A stretch of DNA of 6,740 nt from Gammaproteobacteria bacterium (GTDB lineage: Bacteria > Pseudomonadota > Gammaproteobacteria > Pseudomonadales > Pseudomonadaceae), in NCBI GenBank assembly GCA_012513235.1, contig JAAZCO010000093.1:1-6740 (forward strand), read 5' to 3'. Shown one piece after another: positions 1-5,231 of the stretch (positions within the stretch are counted from its first letter, which is position 1; each line of letters opens with the position of its first letter). Made by a program: the position numbers and the translations under genes. The notes beneath the pieces are model-generated. The model was given only the letters and a program-made list of their open reading frames with translations, was not told the origin of the DNA and ran no database searches.

Positions 1-1085
1 GCTTGGCTGTCGCTAAATAAGCTGTGGGGTACCGGCTTAAACTGGATGACAATTTCTGAGGTTTTCTTCGCGAGACGTTTGCCCGTACGCAAATAAAAAG
101 GCACGCCAGCCCAGCGCCAGTTATCCACTTCGACTTCGATAGCGACGAAGGTTTCAGTGTCGCTATCGCTGTGGATATCTTTTTCAAAGTAATAAGCAGG
201 GGCGTTATGCCCACCCACTTGTCCGGCTGCGTATTGGCCACGTACCGTTTTGTCTTGCACGTCCATGCCACTGATTGGGCGTAGGGCTTGTAAAATCTTC
301 ACTTTTTCATTGCGTACTGCGTCAGCATCAAAACGTACGGGAGCTTCCATGGCCACTAAACATAACAGTTGTAGCAAGTGATTTTGCAGCATATCGCGCA
401 TGGCGCCGGCATGGTCGTAGTAGGCCCCGCGGTTTTCTACACCGATGGTTTCATTTACGGTGATTTGTATATGATCAATATGTGCAGCACGCCAGACCGG
501 CTCAAATAGTGCATTAGCAAAGCGTAGTGCCATCAGGTTTTGTACGGTTTCTTTACCTAAGTAATGGTCAATACGAAAGACTTGTTCTTCGCTAAAAGCC
601 GCACCAATGGTCGCGTTAATTGCTAAGGCGGATTGCAGTGAATGGCCAATGGGTTTTTCAATCACAATGCGAGTGTTGCGTCCGGCTAAACCATTTAATG
701 CGAGGTTGGAGGCGATGCTTTCAAACAGATGCGGCGCAGTTGCTAAATAATAAATACAATTGCGCTGTACTTGATTGCTGAGAAAGGTTGCCAATCGTCC
801 AAAGTCAGCCGCTTGCTCGGCATTCATAGAAAAATATTCAAGACGTTCGCTAAAACTCAGCCAAGTGTGATCAGCAAAGTCTTTGCGCTCAATTTGTGCA
901 CGACAATGGCGTTCAGCTAAGGCTAAATAACGTTCACGGGCCAGCAGTTTTCGAGAAATACCGATGATGCGCATATCGCTCGGCAAGCGATTTTCGCGGT
1001 GTAAGTGGTATAGCGCAGGCAGTAATTTGTGCAGTGCTAAATCACCTGTACCACCGAACACTAACATGTCACAAGGCATACTCAC
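1..1085 (-). CDS. zwf: Glucose-6-phosphate 1-dehydrogenase, N-terminal 361 residues (cut by the window edge)
   Basis: Oxidises glucose-6-phosphate to 6-phosphogluconolactone with NAD(P)+ in the cytoplasm, the entry to the Entner-Doudoroff and oxidative pentose-phosphate routes. I translated the whole minus-strand frame and found it open from 1085 to the window edge. The nucleotide-binding turn GGTGDLALHK is at residues 11-20, EKPIG at 143-147, the substrate and active-site motif RIDHYLGKE at 171-179 (His174), and a second conserved histidine in LQNH at 236. Zwf is usually about 490 residues, so about 130 C-terminal residues are missing. I chose the GTG at 1085-1083 because an AGGAG lies 7 bases upstream; an in-frame ATG at 1079-1077 would put it 13 bases away. 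The protein starts MSMPCDMLVFGG and most resembles, from memory, the second Pseudomonas Zwf type. It is divergent from hexR, and pgl and eda often follow zwf in pseudomonads. Family certain, start less so. Confidence 0.95.
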   Translation of the reverse strand, partial: MSMPCDMLVFGGTGDLALHKLLPALYHLHRENRLPSDMRIIGISRKLLARERYLALAERHCRAQIERKDFADHTWLSFSERLEYFSMNAEQAADFGRLATFLSNQVQRNCIYYLATAPHLFESIASNLALNGLAGRNTRIVIEKPIGHSLQSALAINATIGAAFSEEQVFRIDHYLGKETVQNLMALRFANALFEPVWRAAHIDHIQITVNETIGVENRGAYYDHAGAMRDMLQNHLLQLLCLVAMEAPVRFDADAVRNEKVKILQALRPISGMDVQDKTVRGQYAAGQVGGHNAPAYYFEKDIHSDSDTETFVAIEVEVDNWRWAGVPFYLRTGKRLAKKTSEIVIQFKPVPHSLFSDSQ

Positions 1086-1092
1086 GGCTGCT

Positions 1093-1097
1093 CTCCT
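1093..1097 (-). promoter_or_regulatory. Ribosome binding site of zwf
   Basis: On the minus strand the bases read AGGAG, within AGAGGAGAG. The spacing is 7 bases to GTG at 1085 but 13 to ATG at 1079, so it favours the GTG start. Confidence 0.7.
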
Positions 1098-1124
1098 CTG
1101 GAAAAACGTGCGAACAAACAACTG

Positions 1125-1141
1125 TTGTAGTATAACTACAA
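1125..1141. promoter_or_regulatory. Probable HexR operator between the divergent zwf and hexR genes
   Basis: The sequence TTGTAGTATAACTACAA is a palindrome with perfect 7-bp arms around a central ATA. Its inner 15 bases fit the published gamma-proteobacterial HexR pattern TGTAATwwwATTACA apart from one symmetrical change (G/C for A/T) in each arm. It also has the TTGT...ACAA ends described for Pseudomonas HexR sites, although the gap here is 9 rather than 7-8. It lies 40 bp upstream of the zwf start and 43 bp upstream of the preferred hexR start. A -10-like TATACT on the minus strand (1134-1129) and TATAAC on the plus strand (1131-1136) both sit inside it, so a bound repressor would cover both divergent promoters if those hexamers are used. 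I see no good -35 box for either. The palindrome is seen directly; its role is inferred from family knowledge. Confidence 0.8.
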
Positions 1142-1184
1142 AATCGCTACATAACTGTGGCATCCGCTAAATGAGTTGAACATT

Positions 1185-2054
1185 GTGAATTTGTTACAGC
1201 ATATCGCCCAATCCCTTGAATCACTGCGCAAGTCTGAAATTAAAGTGGCGCAACATGTTTTATCTGACCCTGCTGCAGTGATGCACAGTTCGATGTCAGA
1301 CTTGGCTGCGTTAGTTGGCGTCAGTGAACCTACTATTGTGCGTTTTTGCCGTGCGGTTGGCTGCCTGGGCTTTCAAGATCTAAAATTGCAGTTGGCACAA
1401 AGTTTGGCGGCTGGTGCTAGCTTTGGTCAGTTTGCGATCAGTGAAAATGATGCAGTGACGGATTATGCATTAAAGATTTTTGATACAACGTTGCACACTT
1501 TAATTGAAGTGCGTGAGCAGTTGGATATTGAGGCTTTAGAGGCTGCCATTGCTCTTATAGCTAAAGCTAGACGTGTCGAGTTTTATGGTTTTGGATCATC
1601 GGGTGCGGTGGCCGCCGATGCTCAGCATAAGTTTTTCCGCTTATTACTGACCGCTGCAGCCTATAGCGACCCGCATATGCAAGCGATGTCTGCGGTGACT
1701 CTTGAGCCAACTGACGTGGCCATTTGTATTTCACAATCGGGACGTTCCAAGGACTTGTTAACCACTGCACACTTGGTGCGGGAAACTGGGGCTATTTTAA
1801 TTGCTCTGTGTCCCAGTCATACACCTTTAGCCGAGTTAGCTACAGTCCATGTGGCGATTGATGTGCAAGAAGACACTGAAATCTACACGCCTTTAACCTC
1901 GCGTATTGCGCACTTAGTAGTGATTGATGTGTTAGCCATGGGTGTCGCGATGGCGCGTGGCCCTTCACTGGTTAATCACTTGAAAAGCGTCAAGCGTAGT
2001 TTACGTAGCCTGCGATTATCACCCAAGACTGCTAAGTCACCTGATGAAGACTAG
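1185..2054 (+). CDS. hexR: HexR-type transcriptional regulator, RpiR/MurR family (HTH plus SIS domain)
   Basis: Cytoplasmic DNA-binding regulator of sugar catabolism. HexR of pseudomonads represses zwf, eda and related genes and is released by KDPG. With the GTG start at 1185 the protein is 289 residues, normal for the family. The N-terminal RpiR helix-turn-helix spans about residues 1-75, with the recognition part DLAALVGVSEPTIVRFCR at 39-56 and then DLKLQLAQSL. The SIS phosphosugar-binding domain covers about 120-260, with GFGSSG at 135-140 and SQSGRS at 183-188. An in-frame TTG at 1176 is an alternative start, but the protein from 1185 begins MNLLQHIAQSL as relatives do, and a weak TGAG sits 9 bases upstream. 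It is transcribed away from zwf, and the palindrome at 1125-1141 suggests it represses zwf and itself. It resembles the MNLLQHI-type paralogue of Pseudomonas more than classical PA3184 HexR, so the effector is inferred. Confidence 0.9.
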   Translation: MNLLQHIAQSLESLRKSEIKVAQHVLSDPAAVMHSSMSDLAALVGVSEPTIVRFCRAVGCLGFQDLKLQLAQSLAAGASFGQFAISENDAVTDYALKIFDTTLHTLIEVREQLDIEALEAAIALIAKARRVEFYGFGSSGAVAADAQHKFFRLLLTAAAYSDPHMQAMSAVTLEPTDVAICISQSGRSKDLLTTAHLVRETGAILIALCPSHTPLAELATVHVAIDVQEDTEIYTPLTSRIAHLVVIDVLAMGVAMARGPSLVNHLKSVKRSLRSLRLSPKTAKSPDED

Positions 2055-2231
2055 AGCCGTTCCGAGTCTTGTGCTTTTCAAGCGACCCTAAAACTGGCAC
2101 TATCGCACCATTATTATTCTATCGTTGAGCAGTCCGCTGGCAAACTCAAGCGTTTGCGCGGGATTTGTGCGTTGCTTGTTATCAAGTAATGACACGCTTT
2201 AAGCATACTCTTCGTTCAAAGAGGACCTTTT
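2055..2231. other. Intergenic region upstream of the ABC cassette
   Basis: This is 177 bases without a gene. It must hold any promoter of the transporter cassette, but I see no hexamer pair I would defend. A 6-bp perfect dyad, GCAAAC / GTTTGC with a 6-base gap, lies at 2140-2157, about 75 bp before the ATPase start, and could be an operator half-site pair. A weak hairpin (AAGACT at 2047-2052 with AGTCTT at 2065-2070) overlaps the hexR stop but lacks a T-run, so it is a poor terminator candidate. Confidence 0.5.
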
Positions 2232-3008
2232 ATGGCTGAGGCCATTCCTGCCTTAGAAATACGTGATTTACATAAGCGCTATGGCAATTTAGACGTTTTA
2301 AAAGGCATTTCATTAACCGCCAATGATGGCGATGTCATATCCATACTAGGCTCATCAGGCTCAGGTAAGTCAACATTTCTACGCTGTATTAATTTGTTAG
2401 AAAATCCACACCGTGGGCAGATTTTGTTTTCGGGTGAAGAGTTGCAATTAAAAACTGATCGTGACGGTCAATTGGTTGCCGCTAATAGTCAGCAAATTAA
2501 TCGCTTACGCACGCAAGTGGGTTTTGTCTTTCAAAACTTTAACTTATGGCCACATATGACTGTGCTCGATAATATTATCGAAGCGCCACGTCGTGTGCTG
2601 GGTTTAAGTAAAGATGAAGCCATCGCTACGGCTGAAACCTTGTTAGCTAAAGTCGGCATTGCGGATAAACGTCATGTGTATCCCAATCAGCTTTCAGGTG
2701 GTCAACAGCAGCGTGCCGCCATCGCGCGCACTTTAGCAATGCAGCCGAAAGTGATTTTGTTTGATGAGCCCACTTCAGCACTGGATCCAGAGATGGTGCA
2801 AGAAGTATTGGGAGTGATTCGTGCTTTGGCTGATTAAGGCCGCACCATGTTATTGGTCACGCACGAAATGAACTTTGCCCGTCAAGTATCCAATAAAGTG
2901 GTATTTTTACATCAAGGTTTAGTTGAGGAGCAGGGAACACCTGAACAGGTGTTTGATCATCCGCAATCTGAGCGGTGTAAGCAATTTATGTCCAGTCATA
3001 ACCATTGA
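2232..3008 (+). pseudogene. Amino-acid ABC transporter ATP-binding protein (HisP/GlnQ type), broken by an in-frame TAA
   Basis: Cytoplasmic ATPase that would power the permease pair encoded downstream. The ATG at 2232 follows AGAGGA with 6 bases spacing. The first 201 residues contain the A-loop Tyr17, Walker A GSSGSGKST (40-48), Q-loop Gln101 in FVFQNFNLWPH, signature LSGGQQQR (154-161), Walker B VILFDEP (174-180) and D-loop SALD (182-185). The frame then meets TAA at 2835-2837, where relatives have Glu in an LA(D/E)EGRTM stretch. Without any shift it continues for 56 more codons to TGA at 3006-3008 and encodes the H-loop LLVTHEM (His211) and a normal C-terminus with VEEQGTPEQVF. Read through, it would be 258 residues, the family's usual length. 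The 201-residue product lacks the H-loop histidine needed for ATP hydrolysis and is probably inactive. A single G-to-T change (GAA to TAA) explains it; a sequence error is the main alternative. Family assignment sure, broken state as given by this sequence. Confidence 0.9.
2835..2837 (+). other. Premature in-frame stop codon (TAA) in the ABC ATPase gene
   Basis: The codons run GCT GAT TAA GGC CGC ACC ATG in the ATPase frame. Protein similarity resumes in the same frame right after the TAA, so no insertion or deletion is involved. TAA also ends the binding-protein gene at 3772-3774, so it is read as stop in this organism. The following bases (GGC) do not form a known leaky context. Confidence 0.9.
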
Positions 3009-3010
3009 GG
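3006..3010 (+). promoter_or_regulatory. Ribosome binding site of the binding-protein gene
   Basis: TGAGG overlaps the TGA stop of the ATPase reading frame and lies 8 bases before the ATG at 3019. It supports that start over any upstream in-frame codon. The arrangement suggests translational coupling to the end of the ATPase gene, which the premature stop at 2835 may weaken. Confidence 0.65.
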
Positions 3011-3018
3011 CGATAACG

Positions 3019-3774
3019 ATGAAGAACTATAAAAAATTACTCTTAGTGGCAGCTGCGAGTTTGTCATTTGCAACGGCAAGTTTTGCCGTAGAAAAGCTTA
3101 AAATTGGTACTGAGGGTGCTTATCCTCCGTTTAACCTGATTGATTCCAACGGTGAAGTCGTTGGTTTTGACTTGGATATCGCCAAAGCATTGTGTAAGAA
3201 AATGGAAGTTGAGTGCAGTGTGGTCACCTCGGACTGGGATGGTATTATTCCAGCGTTGAATGCTAAGAAGTTTGATTTCTTAGCAGCTTCGATGTCAATC
3301 ACTGAAGAGCGTTTGCAAGCCGTTGATTTCACCGACCCCTACTACACCAACGGTCTACAGTTTATTGCGCCTAAGAGCAGCAATTTTGTTGTGGATAAGA
3401 CCAACCTGAAAGGTAAGGTCATTGGTGCGCAGCGCGCTACTATTGCTGGTAACTGGTTAGAAGATAACTACGGTAAAGCGGTGGATATCAAACTCTATGA
3501 TACCAACGAAAATGCTTACTTAGATTTAGCTTCAGGCCGTTTAGATGGCGTGTTAGCGGATAAATTTGTGAACTGGGAATGTCTGAAAAGCGATGCCGGT
3601 GCCGATTATGAATTTAAAGGCGAGCCAGTGTTTGATAACGATAAGATCGGTATTGCACTGCGTAAAGGCAACAATGAACTGCGTGAGCGCTTAAACACTG
3701 CACTGAAAGAAATTGTTGAAGACGGCACTTATAAAGCCATCAACGATAAGTATTTCCCATTTGATGTGTATTAA
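3019..3774 (+). CDS. Periplasmic amino-acid-binding protein of an ABC transporter (LAO/HisJ class, SBP family 3)
   Basis: Captures a polar or basic amino acid in the periplasm and delivers it to the permease pair. The protein has 251 residues. A Sec signal peptide covers residues 1-23 (MKNYKK, a hydrophobic stretch, then SFA before Val24) and has no lipobox cysteine, so the product should be soluble. The mature protein starts with KIGTEGAYPPF (28-38) and VVGFDLDIA (47-55). Cys59 and Cys66 match the disulphide pair of HisJ/ArgT. Likely ligand residues by family position are Tyr35, Ser91, Ser93, Arg98, Thr141 and Asp181. The residue at the first of the two usual HisJ serines is Ala90 here, so the exact ligand may differ. 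It closely resembles what I remember of P. aeruginosa PA5153. An upstream extension of the frame to 2923 would overlap the ATPase tail and lacks a signal peptide, so I rejected it. Family sure; ligand (lysine, arginine, ornithine or histidine) inferred. Confidence 0.95.
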   Translation: MKNYKKLLLVAAASLSFATASFAVEKLKIGTEGAYPPFNLIDSNGEVVGFDLDIAKALCKKMEVECSVVTSDWDGIIPALNAKKFDFLAASMSITEERLQAVDFTDPYYTNGLQFIAPKSSNFVVDKTNLKGKVIGAQRATIAGNWLEDNYGKAVDIKLYDTNENAYLDLASGRLDGVLADKFVNWECLKSDAGADYEFKGEPVFDNDKIGIALRKGNNELRERLNTALKEIVEDGTYKAINDKYFPFDVY

Positions 3775-3796
3775 TTTTTAAGATCGTGCAGTAAGC

Positions 3797-3827
3797 AGCC
3801 GCCACTTTGTTGTGGCGGTTTTACTTT
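3797..3827 (+). terminator. Stem-loop with T-run between the binding-protein and permease genes (terminator or attenuator)
   Basis: CCGCCAC (3799-3805) pairs perfectly with GTGGCGG (3812-3818) across a 6-base loop, with A3797 and G3798 extending the stem by an A-T and a G-T pair. TTTTACTTT follows directly. It looks like a rho-independent terminator in the middle of one transport operon, so partial termination or 3'-end protection of the binding-protein mRNA is the natural reading. Both raise binding protein over permease, a known pattern in such cassettes. I see no clear new promoter before 3850. Confidence 0.75.
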
Positions 3828-3849
3828 GCGAACCACACAAGTATTTCTG

Positions 3850-4545
3850 ATGAACTTCGAACTTTATGGTTTTGGTCCAGCACTGCTAGCGGGTGCTTGG
3901 ATGACAATACAACTGGCGGTGTGCGCATTGGCTTTAGGTCTGTGTTTAGGCCTGGCTGGTGCCTTAGCAAAAACGTCTCCCTATCGTGCTTTGCGTTTGC
4001 TGGGCGACGCTTACTCAACCATGGTGCGTGGTGTACCTGAGTTGTTATGGGTGTTGTTGATTTATTACGGCTCGGTGGGCTTTGTGCGTGAGTTGGGTGA
4101 GGCGCTTGGCTACCCAGAGCTGGAACTCAGTGCTTTTTCTGCTGGTGTCCTAGCCTTAGGCTTATGTTTTGGTGCTTATGCCACTGAAGTGTTTCGTGGT
4201 GCTTTATTAGCCATTCCGCGCGGCCATCGTGAAGCGGGTTTAGCCTTGGGTTTATCGCGCCCACGCATTTTATTGCGACTGGTTTTGCCGCAAATGTGGC
4301 GGATTGCGATTCCGGGCTTGGGTAATTTGTTTATGATTTTGATGAAAGATACTGCCTTGGTCTCAGTTGTGGGCTTAAATGAGGTGATGCGCAGCGCACA
4401 AGTGGCAGTGACTTCATCGAAGCAGCCGTTCACCTTCTTTATGGTGGCCGCTTGCATTTATTTGACTCTGACTGTGATCAGTATGCTGATTTTGCATCTC
4501 TTTGAAAAACGCGCTAATCGCGGCTTCACCAGGAGCGCAGCATGA
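3850..4545 (+). CDS. Amino-acid ABC transporter permease 1 (HisQ/HisM family)
   Basis: Inner-membrane subunit that forms half of the translocation path. From the ATG at 3850 it has 231 residues. Hydrophobic segments lie near 10-40, 63-80, 94-115, 152-176 and 195-218, the five-helix layout of polar amino-acid permeases. The cytoplasmic EAA loop that docks on the ATPase is at 128-147 (EAGLALGLSRPRILLRLVLP, with Gly in place of the second Ala). VRGVPELLWVLLIYYG at 59-74 is typical of the family. A TTG at 3826 would lengthen the protein by 8 residues but sits in the T-run of the stem-loop, so I prefer ATG. Neither start has a good Shine-Dalgarno sequence, which fits low translation. The gene ends in an ATGA overlap with the second permease. 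Family sure, start fairly sure. Confidence 0.93.
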   Translation: MNFELYGFGPALLAGAWMTIQLAVCALALGLCLGLAGALAKTSPYRALRLLGDAYSTMVRGVPELLWVLLIYYGSVGFVRELGEALGYPELELSAFSAGVLALGLCFGAYATEVFRGALLAIPRGHREAGLALGLSRPRILLRLVLPQMWRIAIPGLGNLFMILMKDTALVSVVGLNEVMRSAQVAVTSSKQPFTFFMVAACIYLTLTVISMLILHLFEKRANRGFTRSAA

Positions 4546-5231
4546 ATTGGGATGTGATTATTAAGTGGTTACCCAAGCTGCTTGAAGGTGCCTATTTAAC
4601 CTTAGAGCTGGTGGGTATCGCGGTGGTGGTGGGGCTGCTCTTTGCTATTCCGTTAGGTATGGCGCGCTCGTCACGCCATTGGTATGTGCGTGCGGTGCCC
4701 TTTAGCTATATTTTCTTTTTCCGTGGTACACCGTTATTACTGCAATTGTTTTTGGTGTATTACGGTTTAGCGCAATTTGATGCGGTGCGTCAGGGGCCGT
4801 TATGGCCGTATTTGCGCGATCCATATTGGTGTGCGCTGATTGCCATGACCATGCACACAGCCGCCTATATTGCGGAAATTATCCGTGGCGCAATTCAAGC
4901 GGTACCGCCAGGTGAAATTGAAGCAGCACGCTCTTTAGGTATGACGCGTGCGCAAACCATGCGGCATATTATTTTACCGCGGGCCGCGCGTATTGGTTTA
5001 CCCGCCTACAGTAATGAAGTGATTTTGATGCTTAAAGCCAGCTCATTGGCCAGTACCATCACCTTGCTGGAGCTGACGGGGATGGCGCGTACTGTTATTG
5101 CGCGTACCTATTTACCGGTGGAAATCTTCTTTGCTGCGGGTTTGTTCTATCTACTGATGACCTTTATCTTAGTGCAGATCTTTCGCTGGCTTGAACGTGT
5201 CTTGCGCGTGGATGCGTTGCAGGGTCGCTAG
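4542..5231 (+). CDS. Amino-acid ABC transporter permease 2 (HisM family)
   Basis: Second inner-membrane permease subunit, 229 residues, expected to form a heterodimer with the product of the preceding gene. Its ATG overlaps the previous TGA (ATGA), and AGGAG lies 6 bases upstream, so translation is probably coupled. Hydrophobic segments are near 16-41, 53-76, 96-113, 152-178 and 193-215. The family stretch FFFRGTPLLLQLFLVYYG is at 58-75. The EAA loop at 127-146 has EAARSLGM and a terminal LP. The N-terminal WLPKLLEGAYLTLEL is typical of HisM-type proteins. The gene ends in TAG directly followed by the next start codon. Nothing looks damaged. Confidence 0.95.
   Translation: MNWDVIIKWLPKLLEGAYLTLELVGIAVVVGLLFAIPLGMARSSRHWYVRAVPFSYIFFFRGTPLLLQLFLVYYGLAQFDAVRQGPLWPYLRDPYWCALIAMTMHTAAYIAEIIRGAIQAVPPGEIEAARSLGMTRAQTMRHIILPRAARIGLPAYSNEVILMLKASSLASTITLLELTGMARTVIARTYLPVEIFFAAGLFYLLMTFILVQIFRWLERVLRVDALQGR
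5221..5224 (+). promoter_or_regulatory. Ribosome binding site of the methyltransferase gene
   Basis: AGGG lies inside the end of the second permease gene, 7 bases before the GTG at 5232. That spacing supports the GTG that abuts the previous TAG as the start. Confidence 0.5.

Noticed and set aside
964..1170. Plus-strand frame overlapping the start of zwf
   Set aside because: It is antisense to well-conserved zwf codons and covers the operator; no ribosome site and no recognisable protein.
2047..2079. Hairpin AAGACT / AGTCTT as hexR terminator
   Set aside because: The stem is short and A/T-rich, the loop is 12 bases, and TTGTGC rather than a T-run follows.
2094..2113. Sigma-54-like TGGCAC upstream of the ABC cassette
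   Set aside because: The required TTGC element is absent at the proper distance (CACC is there), so no -24/-12 promoter can be claimed.
2835..2837. Programmed read-through or recoding at the TAA
   Set aside because: TAA is the least leaky stop and has no known recoding (selenocysteine uses TGA, pyrrolysine TAG); there is no visible stimulatory structure, and TAA ends the next gene normally.
2923..3018. Upstream extension of the binding-protein gene
   Set aside because: It reads the ATPase tail in another frame and would place 32 residues before a clear signal peptide; ATG 3019 has a good ribosome site.
3821..4040. Alternative frames over the start of the first permease
   Set aside because: Both strands give only low-complexity shadows of the permease, which has clear family motifs in its own frame.
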